The notes under the pieces: model-generated
Databases searched by the model: none
Told to the model about the DNA's origin: nothing
What the model saw: the letters and a program-made list of their open reading frames with translations, nothing else
In this document: positions 53,463 through 63,100 of the stretch, piece by piece
Numbering within the stretch: the stretch's first letter is position 1
Layout of the letters: each line of letters starts with the position of its first letter
Position numbers and translations under genes: made by a program
Source of the DNA: DASPSM01 sp036008465
Lineage (GTDB): Bacteria > Planctomycetota > Planctomycetia > Planctomycetales > Planctomycetaceae
DNA: 64,000 nucleotides
Assembly (NCBI GenBank): GCA_036008465.1
Contig: DASYNP010000003.1
Span: 1 to 64,000, forward strand
Direction: 5' to 3'

Positions 53463-54852
53463 CGTCGACCGGCAAATCAATCTCGACCGTTTCGCCCGGC
53501 TCAATGTTGAACACAATGGCGCCCGGACGGGGCCAGATCGTCGGGTCGCTGCTCTCGACGGCGATTGAATAGGTCCAGCCCGGAATGGCGGCCCGCATCA
53601 GGAACGAACTTCCCTCAGTGAACTCGGCGGGGTTGAGCTGCTCCTCCTTGCTTCCTTCGGGCTGGCTCCGCAGCACGACCGAGACTCTTTTTGGCTTCGC
53701 GGGGAAGCGAATCCGTTGTTTCGATTCGGCGTTGATCAAGTGGGCACGGACGACGCCGGCTCGAACGAGAGCCAAGTCGTCGGCGGTGACCGTTGCATTC
53801 GCCGGCAGCGCGCGGATTTTCGGGAAAGCCCGAGAGATGTAGCCCTCAAGTTGCGAAATGACGTGGTAGTCGTTCCCGCCGCGCAGCGCAAGACGATAGG
53901 AGCCCAGTTGGTCGGTGATCGCCCAATTGCTGCAGTGGAACAAACGAAAATCGCCGCCCGGCGTTCGTGTCGACTCGACATAAACCAGGACGCCCGACAA
54001 AGGTCGCTTCGTCGTGAGGTCGATGGCACGCCCCGTGATCAGGCCAGTTTCAGGCAATTGCACGTTCAATTCACCGGGCAACGCGCGCCCGAATGCCCAT
54101 TTGTGCCCATAATCCGGATGCCAGACATGGACGACGAAAGAATCCGGCACCTGATGGCCTGTGGCCGTGTTTCCACTGCGCGAATCGACCTTGAAGCTGC
54201 CGGCGTCCTTCGGGCGGGCCCATCCCTTCAAATCGGTGATCTTGTATTCGCCGTTCTTGTCAGTCTTCGCACTGCAACATCCCTCAAAAGGCCGCGACAT
54301 GGATTGCCGATCCGTGTAAACGGCGACTCCCTCGATCGGCTCGCCCTTGGAAGTGGTGACGCGTCCGTGCAGCGTCTGCGCGGGTTCCATGACGAATGTC
54401 ATCGATCCGCTCGAGCCCTTGAATCGCTGGAATTTAGGCAGGCCCTGGCGAGAGAGAGTGCGGACCACGGAGGCGCGCCCCGTCGCCTTGGCTGCCACGG
54501 TGCAGAGCGTATCGGCGATTCCTCTGATGGCGCGCGACACATCCGAGAGCGGAACCGCCACTCCGTCAAAGCGGCATGTTCCCGTGGCGTCGGTTTTGTG
54601 CGTGACTTTCGCTCGCTCGCGCCGGGTCCATGCGTCGATCTCGAAACAGGTGACCGCCGCGCCGGCGATCGGCTTTCCGTCGGGCGTTTCGCAGAGAATC
54701 GTGACCGTAATCGTCTCGGCATGACGATCGGCGGGCTCCGGCGCGACCGAGCGCGCGACACCTCCCGTTGTTGGTGATTCCTTTGACGGGGCTTGAGCCG
54801 GCACATCGACTGCAACGAGCAGAAAACATGAAATGCAAAGGGAGATGCGCAT
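53437..54852 (-). CDS. Secreted protein with carboxypeptidase-regulatory-like repeats
   Basis: 471 residues with a signal peptide (MRISLCISCFLLVAVDVPAQ). Three or four beta-sandwich repeats of the carboxypeptidase-regulatory type are visible: VTILCETPDGKPIAGAAVTC...DATGTCRFDGVAV (~50-115), LHGRVTTSKGEPIEGVAVYTD...DKNGEYKITDL (~160-220), and GRAIDLTTKRPLSGVLVYVES...DQLGSYRLAL (~285-340), followed by a less regular C-terminal domain ending ETVEIDLPVDVRKPS. Such domains act as rigid spacers or binding modules. No enzyme domain is present. Confidence 0.85.
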   Translation of the reverse strand: MRISLCISCFLLVAVDVPAQAPSKESPTTGGVARSVAPEPADRHAETITVTILCETPDGKPIAGAAVTCFEIDAWTRRERAKVTHKTDATGTCRFDGVAVPLSDVSRAIRGIADTLCTVAAKATGRASVVRTLSRQGLPKFQRFKGSSGSMTFVMEPAQTLHGRVTTSKGEPIEGVAVYTDRQSMSRPFEGCCSAKTDKNGEYKITDLKGWARPKDAGSFKVDSRSGNTATGHQVPDSFVVHVWHPDYGHKWAFGRALPGELNVQLPETGLITGRAIDLTTKRPLSGVLVYVESTRTPGGDFRLFHCSNWAITDQLGSYRLALRGGNDYHVISQLEGYISRAFPKIRALPANATVTADDLALVRAGVVRAHLINAESKQRIRFPAKPKRVSVVLRSQPEGSKEEQLNPAEFTEGSSFLMRAAIPGWTYSIAVESSDPTIWPRPGAIVFNIEPGETVEIDLPVDVRKPSSGL

Positions 54853-55079
54853 CGCCGCCCCTCCTCGTGATCCGCAGCCCGCCCGGTGCCCGGACTCCTA
54901 GATACAAGGTCAGGCGTGGGATGTCAAAACGTTTTTGGAAACGCAGGATTGACGCAATCCGAATTGCAGGGCAATCCTCGAAACGACGTCTCTCTTTGCG
55001 GCGGATATCCTTCAACGCGTTAAGATGAACTGTGACGGATGCAGGCCGAGTGACTGCCGTTGTGAAGGGTCAGCCGGAT

Positions 55080-56192
55080 ATGAGCCAGCTTGTTGCCGAA
55101 TCGTACGAAACCGATGCCGCCCGTTGGCGGGCGCTTGTCGAGCGTCGCAAGGCGGCGGACGGGCAGTTTTTCGTGGCCGTGAAGACAACCCGTATCTTTT
55201 GTCGGCCCTGGTGTCCGTCGCGCCGTCCCTTGCGAAAAAACGTCCTCTTCTTCGATACGCCTCAGTTGGCGCTGCGGGCCGGGTTTCGTCCCTGCCTGCG
55301 CTGCCGTCCGATGGGCGAAGATCCGCGCGGCCGACTGGCCAAAGTGTTGGTAAAGGCGTGCCGTCTGTTGGAAAGTGACGACGAAAGCGTTCGCAGCGCT
55401 GAGGTGGCCGCGAAAGTGGGGTTGAGTCCGCATTACTTTCAGCGGTTCTTTAAGCGACAAACGGGCGTCACGCCGCAGCAGTATCGCAATCGGCGGTTAT
55501 CCGACCGGGTCAAAGGGCGTCTGGCCGAGTCGAAGACCGTGACCCAAGCGGCACACGCGGCCGGCTATTCGTCGACGGCCCGTTTCTATGCGCGAGCGGG
55601 CAAAGAACTGGGGATGACGGCCCGCGCCGCGAAAGGTCGCGCGAACGGCCAGCTCGTCCACTATGCGGTTCGAGCCTGTTCGTTGGGAAAACTGCTCGTG
55701 GCTTGGACTGATCACGGTGTGTGCGACGTGCGTTTCGGCGAAACGTCGGCTGAGTTGGCGGACGGCCTGCGCGAACGATTGAGGCGGGCGACGATCGAGC
55801 AAGCGGCGGCCTGTCCGTGGGTCGATGCCGTGCTGAGCCGCGTCGAACGACCGGCCCAGCAATCACTCACGGATCAGATCCCCCTCGATATCCGCGGGAC
55901 CGCATTTCAGGAGCAAGTCTGGCAAGAGCTGCGGAAAATCCCGGCGGGCCAGACGCGCACCTACGCGCAGCTGGCAGTCGCCTGCGGGAATCCCGCTGCG
56001 GTGCGAGCGGCGGCTCGGGCCTGTGCGACCAATCCCGTGGCCGTCGTTATTCCCTGTCACCGAATCATTCGTAAGACCGGCGAATTGGCCGGTTACCGTT
56101 GGGGTGTCGAGCGCAAGCAGGAGCTATTGCGTCGAGAAGAGGCGGCGACTCAAGAGACGCCGTCAACCAAAACGAACGGGCGTCGTTCTTGA
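55080..56192 (+). CDS. ada: Ada-type methylphosphotriester/O6-methylguanine-DNA methyltransferase regulator
   Basis: 370 residues from MSQLVAESYE; a GTG at 55032 would add 16 residues. The Ada N-terminal zinc domain holds Cys41, Cys45, Cys72 and Cys75 (RIFCRPWCPSRRP ... FRPCLRCRP); Cys41 is the residue expected to accept methyl groups from phosphotriesters. An AraC-type HTH (about 90-180: LSPHYFQRFFKRQTGVTPQQYRNRRL) follows, then the O6-alkylguanine transferase domain with acceptor Cys326 in IPCHRII. It repairs alkylated DNA and, when methylated, activates the adaptive response. Confidence 0.96.
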   Translation: MSQLVAESYETDAARWRALVERRKAADGQFFVAVKTTRIFCRPWCPSRRPLRKNVLFFDTPQLALRAGFRPCLRCRPMGEDPRGRLAKVLVKACRLLESDDESVRSAEVAAKVGLSPHYFQRFFKRQTGVTPQQYRNRRLSDRVKGRLAESKTVTQAAHAAGYSSTARFYARAGKELGMTARAAKGRANGQLVHYAVRACSLGKLLVAWTDHGVCDVRFGETSAELADGLRERLRRATIEQAAACPWVDAVLSRVERPAQQSLTDQIPLDIRGTAFQEQVWQELRKIPAGQTRTYAQLAVACGNPAAVRAAARACATNPVAVVIPCHRIIRKTGELAGYRWGVERKQELLRREEAATQETPSTKTNGRRS

Positions 56193-56250
56193 TTTGCGGA
56201 GGCAGGCGTTGCACGATGGCGTTCGTTCCACACTAAAAGGGAGAACGCCC

Positions 56251-56460
56251 ATGAGAGTCAGTGCTCGCAACGTGCTCAAAGGGAAGCTCAAGAAACTGGT
56301 CGATGGGGCCGTCAATTCCGAGGTGATCATCGAGCTGCCCGGCGGCCAGGAAATCAGCTCGATCATCACCAAGCAATCGGCCCACGACCTGGGCCTGACC
56401 GTGGGCAAAACGGTCTACGCGATCATCAAGGCGAGCGAAGTGATCGTCGGCGTGGATTAG
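56251..56460 (+). CDS. Molbindin-like Mop/TOBE protein
   Basis: 69 residues from MRVSARNVLKGKLKKLVDG with AAAAGGGAG upstream. The complete Mop domain, SARNVLKGKLKKLVDGAVNSEVIIELPGGQEISSIITKQSAHDLGLTVGKTVYAIIKASEVIVGVD, matches single-domain molybdate-binding proteins that store or buffer oxyanions. It follows ada by 58 bp on the same strand, though a shared role is not evident. No molybdate transporter is nearby. Confidence 0.93.
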   Translation: MRVSARNVLKGKLKKLVDGAVNSEVIIELPGGQEISSIITKQSAHDLGLTVGKTVYAIIKASEVIVGVD

Positions 56461-56606
56461 ACACATCGCGCCATCGGGTGGCTGGGGTCGAGCGCAGCTC
56501 GCCCCCAGATCTACGGGGGGCAACGCCAAGGAAATCTTTCAGTTCAAGTGATGACCGAAGTCCGATGCCGGCAAGCCCCGGTGCTTTCGCTTGAGCTTCG
56601 ACGCAC

Positions 56607-57776
56607 ATGATGCCCGAACCGACCAGCGTTCCCAAAACCAAGCCGCGCTGGTTTGCCCTGCTTGTATTTATTGGCATCGGGCTCCTGGTCGCCATTGTGG
56701 TGGCTTTCCAGGCCCACCAAAAAGGCGGGGGCTCAACAGCGGTTCGAGTCCGTTCCTACTCCCTTTCAGAAACTGAGCCTCCGACCCCGACTCGAGTCGA
56801 GATCCGCGCGCTCGATTTTTCGCGGCAGGGCTCTTTGCTGGCGCTGGGACTCTCGAACGACACAATCCTTCTCTGGCGACTGACTGATGAACGTCCACGC
56901 ACTGTTGGGACGATCAGGACCGGACTGAAGCCGCGAGACAGGATCGACACAATGGCTGTCGCAATCGCCGCGGCGGCTCCAGAAGTCGCAATCGGAGTGG
57001 AGGCCACTGACTTAGATGCACTGCAAAAGGGCACTCGGGGACGGATTCGACTCTGGAATTTTGAGACCGAAAAATCTCGGGATATCTGGGAATCAAAAGC
57101 GGGCTTTGGCCGACTTGCGATTTCTCCAAAGGGTCAAAGCATCGCGACCTGGGACGCTCCCCATCGCCCGCTACAACTCATCGATTGTCCGAGCGCCAAG
57201 GTCCTCTGGACCGACACAAAGGTTGAATTTCGGTTTAGCGCGCTGACGTTCTCGTCAGAGGGGAGCTACCTGGCTGCGGGAGTCGATCGAGAGGTTCGCA
57301 TTTATGAGTCCCACACAGGCAAGTTGGTGCGTCGATGCACGGGTCGGATGGGGGGCCAGGAGTCGATTGCGTTCTCGCCCGACGGGTCGCGTATTGTCAC
57401 TGGAGGCGTGGATCCGATGATCCATCTTTGGGGCCTCCACGACGCAAAGCAGGACCGTGAGATCCCCATCAAATTCCCAGAGCGGCGTAACGAGAACATT
57501 GAAGCGGTTGTGTTCACGCCCGATTCACAAACGGTTCTGGCCTTCATACCAAAGTTCGAGAAGTCGAGTTGGCTGGATCGTCTTTGGGTGCAGAGCGACG
57601 TTGATTCCTTCCATCATGTTGGAACCTTGGCTGTTAGTCATACCCTTAGCCGCAATGTGACGACGCCCATTCTCGACGCGGATCTGCTCTTTTCGCGGGC
57701 TTGCTTCTGTCCGGACAGCGCCGAATTTGCAATGTCAACGGATGACGGTCGAACCGTTGAAATTTGGCGGTATTGA
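56607..57776 (+). CDS. Membrane-anchored WD40-repeat protein
   Basis: 389 residues. A short cytoplasmic N-terminus (MMPEPTSVPKTKPR) precedes one transmembrane helix (about 15-33). About six WD40-like blades follow, for example IRALDFSRQGSLLALGLSNDTILLWRL, FSALTFSSEGSYLAAGVDREVRIYE, ESIAFSPDGSRIVTGGVDPMIHLWGL and a final STDDGRTVEIWRY. It should form a beta-propeller outside the cytoplasm and act as a scaffold. No kinase or other effector is fused, unlike many planctomycete WD40 proteins. Convergent with the ABC permease gene, 27 bp apart. Confidence 0.85.
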   Translation: MMPEPTSVPKTKPRWFALLVFIGIGLLVAIVVAFQAHQKGGGSTAVRVRSYSLSETEPPTPTRVEIRALDFSRQGSLLALGLSNDTILLWRLTDERPRTVGTIRTGLKPRDRIDTMAVAIAAAAPEVAIGVEATDLDALQKGTRGRIRLWNFETEKSRDIWESKAGFGRLAISPKGQSIATWDAPHRPLQLIDCPSAKVLWTDTKVEFRFSALTFSSEGSYLAAGVDREVRIYESHTGKLVRRCTGRMGGQESIAFSPDGSRIVTGGVDPMIHLWGLHDAKQDREIPIKFPERRNENIEAVVFTPDSQTVLAFIPKFEKSSWLDRLWVQSDVDSFHHVGTLAVSHTLSRNVTTPILDADLLFSRACFCPDSAEFAMSTDDGRTVEIWRY

Positions 57777-57803
57777 GAAAATCGAGTTGATGCCCGCCTT
57801 GGA

Positions 57804-58865
57804 CTAAGCCCGTGCGTCCACCCGCCTCTGCCGAATTTGGTCGATCGCAACGGCCGCCACGATCACCACGCCCAGGACGATGTCCTGCACGGGATTGGAA
57901 AGACCGAGTTGCGTGCAGCCGCTGTCGATCACGCACATGATCCCGGCGCCGGCGAGCGTCCCCAAGATCGAGCCGCGGCCTCCGCTGAGGCTGGCCCCGC
58001 CGATCACGACGGCCGCGATCACCTTCAGCTCGACTCCCAGCCCCGAAGTCGGCTGGCCGACCGACAAGCGCGAGAACTGATAGACGCCGGCGATGCCGAA
58101 GAACAGTCCGGCGAGCGAGTAGACGGCGATCTTCATCCAGAACACATTGATGCCGCAGAGCCGGGCCGCCGTCTCGTTGGAGCCGAGCGCGAAGACGTGC
58201 CGGCCGAAGACTGTAAAGCGCAGGACGCCTGCCGTGACCAGGGCGAGAATGATCGCGGTCCACACGCCGAGCGGAAAGCCGTAAATGAGAGCGTCGGCCC
58301 GCACGCTCAGCCAGTTTTGCAGCCACTGCGGGATCTGCGTCGCCGTGTCGGGCCGCAGCGTCGTCTCGTGCGCGAGGGCATTGCCGAAGCCCAAGTAAGC
58401 GCGCATCGTGCCGAGGGTGACGATAAAGGGCACGACGCGCAGCCAGCCGATGAGCGCTCCGTTCACGAATCCGCAGGCCGTCCCTGTTGCCAGTGCCAGT
58501 GCGATGGCCGCCCAAGGATTCGAGGAGTAAAGCGCCGGCCGCATCAGTCCCCAGGCCAAGACGGTGGCCGCCAGCGATTGGGCCGTGCCGGCTGAGAGGT
58601 CGATTCCGCCCGCAATGATCACTACCGTCATCCCGAGCGCGGCGACAAAGACCGTGGCCACCGGGGCGCTGATCGTCCGCGCGTTGCCGGCGGTGAAGAA
58701 CTGACTGTCTTCGCCGTTCTTCCAGCGGTCCGCGACTGCAAAGACGCCGATCACCAGCGCCAACGCCAAGAGCGGGCCGAGCAGGCGAACGACTCCCCTC
58801 AAGCGCAGCCACCACCGCGCACCGCTCGCGGCCATCGTCTGGGGCGGCGGGAGCGGCTCGGGCAT
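57804..58865 (-). CDS. Ribose/galactofuranose-type ABC sugar permease (RbsC-like)
   Basis: 353 residues, about ten hydrophobic helices. Family landmarks: NARTISAPVATVFVAALGMTVVIIAGGIDLSAGTAQSLAA, ALATGTACGFVNGALIGWLRVVPFIVTLGTM, VFALGSNETAARLCGI and VIGGASLSGGRGSILGTLAGAGIMCVI. It forms the membrane channel of a monosaccharide importer. Directly downstream of the sugar-binding lipoprotein gene on the same strand (25-bp gap). No ATPase gene is present on either side. Confidence 0.92.
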   Translation of the reverse strand: MPEPLPPPQTMAASGARWWLRLRGVVRLLGPLLALALVIGVFAVADRWKNGEDSQFFTAGNARTISAPVATVFVAALGMTVVIIAGGIDLSAGTAQSLAATVLAWGLMRPALYSSNPWAAIALALATGTACGFVNGALIGWLRVVPFIVTLGTMRAYLGFGNALAHETTLRPDTATQIPQWLQNWLSVRADALIYGFPLGVWTAIILALVTAGVLRFTVFGRHVFALGSNETAARLCGINVFWMKIAVYSLAGLFFGIAGVYQFSRLSVGQPTSGLGVELKVIAAVVIGGASLSGGRGSILGTLAGAGIMCVIDSGCTQLGLSNPVQDIVLGVVIVAAVAIDQIRQRRVDARA

Positions 58866-58890
58866 GAGGCGGCCGTCAATCTCGAAGTCG

Positions 58891-59889
58891 TCAATCTTGG
58901 AACTGATCGGGCTTCAGAAGCTGCTGGATGCGCGGTTCCGACATGTTTTCGGGCGTGGCCACGGTCGATCCCGTGTCGATCCGCTTGGGGACCTTTTCGC
59001 CCGCGAGGTGTTTGTGCATCGACATCACCGCTTCGTACCCCATCTTCACCGGGTCTTGCAACACGATCCCCTGCACCTTCTTGGCTTCGAGCCCACGGAT
59101 CAAGGCGGCGTTCGGATCGAAGGCGATGAAGCAAACCTTGCCGTCGAGCTCCGTCTCCCGGATCGCTCCCAGGCTGCCGCTGGCGTTGGGCTCGCAGACG
59201 GCGAACAGGCCGTTGACTTCCTTTTTGTATTTGTTGAGCACCTGCGTGGCCTTGTTCAGCGACTCTTCCGGCGTGGTGCCCGAATACTGATCAGACGAGA
59301 TGACCACAATGTTGGGGAACTCCTTGGCGAGCGTTTCGAGAAAACCCTGCTCGCGTCGCTCGGTGCTCTCGCTTCCCGGAAAGTACCTAAGGAGGATCGC
59401 GTTCCCTTTGCCGTGCAGCACCTCGCCCATTCGACGGGCCGCCAGCGCGCCCCCTTTATAGTTGTCGGTGGCGACGTACGTGACGATCTCCGATTCGTCC
59501 TTGAGCCCGCTGTCGAAGATCACGACTGGGATCTTTTCCTGCACGGCCTGGTTGACGTACTCGACAAGCGCCTGCGAATCGTTGGGGGCCAGGCAGATCC
59601 CGTCGACGTGCTTGGTGATGAAACTCTGCATGACCGAGATCTGCCCCTCGCGGTCGCTCTCGAGCTGCGAGCCTTTCCAGAAGATGTCGGTGTCACCCAG
59701 TTCTTTGGCCGCCTTGGCCGCGCCGGCATGCACGGCCCGCCAGAACTCGTGCGTCGTCCCTTTGGGGATGACGGCGATCCGATAACGGGCGCCTCCCGGC
59801 TTATCGGCGGTCGACTTGCCGCCCGATTCGCAGCCGGCCAGCGACAGCAGCAGCGCGCAGGCCAAAACCCCTTTTGAGAACAAGCGCAT
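58891..59889 (-). CDS. Sugar-binding lipoprotein of an ABC importer (RbsB-like)
   Basis: 332 residues from MRLFSKGVLACALLLSLAGC; the lipobox LAGC (Cys20) sets the start and makes it a lipoprotein. The periplasmic binding fold of the RbsB type is shown by YRIAVIPKGTTHEFWRAVHAGAAKAAKELG, QSFITKHVDGICLAPNDSQAL, PVVIFDSG, VATDNYKGGALAARRMGE and KVCFIAFDPNAALIRGLEAKKVQGIVLQDPVKMGY. It binds a monosaccharide, probably a pentose or related sugar, and delivers it to the permease encoded next. Confidence 0.93.
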   Translation of the reverse strand: MRLFSKGVLACALLLSLAGCESGGKSTADKPGGARYRIAVIPKGTTHEFWRAVHAGAAKAAKELGDTDIFWKGSQLESDREGQISVMQSFITKHVDGICLAPNDSQALVEYVNQAVQEKIPVVIFDSGLKDESEIVTYVATDNYKGGALAARRMGEVLHGKGNAILLRYFPGSESTERREQGFLETLAKEFPNIVVISSDQYSGTTPEESLNKATQVLNKYKKEVNGLFAVCEPNASGSLGAIRETELDGKVCFIAFDPNAALIRGLEAKKVQGIVLQDPVKMGYEAVMSMHKHLAGEKVPKRIDTGSTVATPENMSEPRIQQLLKPDQFQD

Positions 59890-60174
59890 CCTCACCCTCC
59901 ACAGTCGAACAGCGCCGCTCGAGTCCCGAAGTCCGCGAGACCCTTCGTCGCCACTTCGTCTGAATTCGTGACAGGGGGCCAGCTCGCGGAAATTCATCCT
60001 AACAGCCGCAAAACACCGGTCCAAGCGCCGAGTCTCACCTCGTCACCGACACGGTCGCCGCCGCACCCCCAAGCGGCCACTGATCTTGGGGCAAATTGGA
60101 AGTTCCATTACAACACGCCGTTCGTCGAGACCCAGCAATTCGGACAATTGCCCGACCAGGAAGGCACGGAAGCC

Positions 60175-63100
60175 ATGCCGAAAAGATCCGCACCGCCGAT
60201 AACGTCGCGCATTCCCGGACTCAGGCTGGCTGGGCGAATCGCGATGCGTCTGGCCAACTGGCTCCGATCGGAGGCGGGAACGTCGTTCTGCGGCGGGACG
60301 CTTGCCGGCCTTTTTGGCGTCGCGATTAGCCACCAGATGTTCGCTCGGTTTGGCGGCGGGCTGATGACCTCGGGCGGGGCAGCGGCGGCCGTCGCGATCG
60401 GACTGCTGGCAGCGACAATCGGAGCACGACGCGGCGGACCACTCAAAGGGCCGTCGCTCGTCGCCGCTTTGATTCCCGCCGTCTGGGTCCTGTCGATCAA
60501 CTGGCTGGCCCAGGGCGTCGAATGGGCGTGTCACTCATTCGACTTGGACGTCTTGGCATCGCCGTGGGGACAGTTCGGGACGGCCTTCGGAGCCGCACTG
60601 CTGCTGTTGGGAATACCCGCCGCGTGCGCTGCGCGCGTGGCTTTGCAGAATGCCGCGTTGGACGGTTTTTGGGTCATCGCCGGGGCGGCCGTCGGCTGTC
60701 TGACTGCCGCCTACGGTTTCGGCCCGTGGTTTGGCGTGCAATGGGCAGGACTGATTGCGGCTGGCCTGACTATCGCATGGGTGATCCGCGTCGCGGTCAT
60801 TCGCTGGAGAGCGGCGACCGTGCAGGGTGCGATCGTCGAAAAACCTGCGTCCGGTCTCTCAGCTGCAGAAATCGCGCGAATCGTGGTCGGTTCATTTGCC
60901 GCCGGTCTCACAGCGGCCTCGCTCGCGCGGCTGGTCCAACAACTCATGCCGGGAACCGAAGCCGTCGAATGGACTGTCTGCGCCGGGTTCTTGGTGGGCG
61001 TGGCTGCAATCTGGCGCAGCGTTCGCCCCGAGTTCAACGAGCGACGCTTGCCGCGAGCTGCGGTTGTGGTTTTGGTTGCTGCGATCGGATGTGCGTTGCC
61101 CGTTTTACTGTTCCGCTCCTTGACGGACCTCTTTCTCGCGGCGACGGCAACGTTCTCGAACGTGTCGGTGCTGCTGCTGATCCGCGGGCTCGCGGCGGCG
61201 GTGACCTTGTTCGCGGCAGGAGCGCTGTGGGCCGCCGTTGTCGGCCGGCCGGATGGCGAGACCAACAGGCACCCGGCGCTGCTGGTCAGCGCGGCTCCCG
61301 CACTTTTGGCCGGCTTGATCGGAGCCCGATGGCTGATGCTGCTAGGCGTGCCGTTGCCGGCGCTGGTGGCCGCGGGCGCATTGTTGCCGGCGACGTTTGC
61401 CGCGGCGGCGCTCATGCGCGCGTCTGCCGTCCGCGGTCGGCTGATCACGGGCACCGCCTGGACAATCACTGCGGCGCTCTTGGTAGTTGGCGTCTTCGCA
61501 CGCACCTACGAGCCGTCCCGATCGGCCCGACTCTTGTTCGCCACCAACGTCTTCCTGGCATGGCGTAACGCCACCGAGAGCCGCTTGCTGCCCTTCCTTG
61601 ACGACAGCCGACTGCTGGTCGAGCGAGAAGGAGAATGCGGCACCTATACCGTCTGGAAGCAGCGCGGCATGCAGCTGGCGCTTCGCGAAAGCGGCATTCC
61701 CGGCGGCACATTCTGCCCAAGGCCAGAGATTGGTCCGCAGTTTTCCGGAGAAATCGTCCCGTGCGTCTTACCGCTTGTGCTGCACGAAGCTCCGCGACAC
61801 ATGCTGATTTTGGGATTGGGGAGCGGCAGCGGATTGGCGGCCTGCCTGGAATTCCCGGTCGAGGACGTTACTTGCGTCGAGGCCGACCGGGCGCTCGTCG
61901 ACGTCCTCGAAGGCACGTTCTGGCCCGCGGCACAGCCGAATCCACTTCGTGACAATCGCATGCGCGTCGTGTGCATCGAGCCCAGCCTCGCTGTTCAGGC
62001 ACGGGGCGGATCGTATGACATCGTCTATGCGGATTCCGGGCAGTCGGGCGTCTCGCAAGGAACGGCGCATTTCACGCGGGAGTTCTACGCCGCCGCGGCG
62101 CGGCAGCTTTCTGCAGACGGAATTTTCGCCCAGCGTTTTCTGCAAATCGACTTTGGACCCTGGCCGTTACAAAGTGCGCTGGCGACGTTGAAATCGGTCT
62201 TTGCTCACGTTGCGGCGATCGAAGTCGCGCCGGGGGAGCTGACGCTGCTCGCCACGCAGTCGGAAAAAGGCCTCAACCGACCTGAGCTGCTCGAGCGGTT
62301 CAAGACCCCCCAAGCGCGACGGACCCTGGCCCATCTCGGCTGGGACTGGTCGATCGTGGTAAACCTGGCCGCCTACTCGGGCGAAGGCTGTGACGCCCTC
62401 GTCGACAAAGCGCGGATCAATACCGCGGCCAACGGTCTCTTTGCCTTTCGGCTGCCGCAGGAGACCATGCGCTGGGGACCGAAAAACGAAGAGCTTGCCG
62501 CGGTGCTCAGCCCGCACGCCGGCCGCATGGCTCAATGGCCGAACGTCGACGGCAACGACACGGAACTGTTGCGACGACTCTCGGACGTGATGCGCGGGCA
62601 CGACCTGATGGTCTCGTATCCCGATCAGCCGTGGGCCTATCGCAAATTGGTTCGTGAGGAGTTGACCAAACATCCGCACACGACGATCGAAGATGGTGAA
62701 GCCGGCCTCGAGCGCCGGCTCGACCCGATCGATCGGCAGCGCAAGGACTACTTCACGGCGCTGGGCAAGGCCTTGCAGTCCGCGCGACCCACGCTCGATT
62801 CGTTGCAGCGCATCGAGGAATTCGCCGAACCGTACGACCCCGTGCTGAGCTACTTTCTGCACCACGAGTTGGCCACGCTTTATGGTCGATCCGAGGCGGC
62901 CGGCTCTTTGGCCCAACTGCAGCATCGGCTGTACACGGTCTATTACAGCGACCCGCGGGATCGCTCAGTGCGCGACGTCGTCGACGCCCTCGACATTCTG
63001 ACCCGCGAGCCCCAGCTCGTCACGAACCAAGAGCGGTGGGACTATCTCAACGCGCTGCTGGGGTTCTTGGAAACTCGCTGGCTGAACCGCGGCATGGGTC

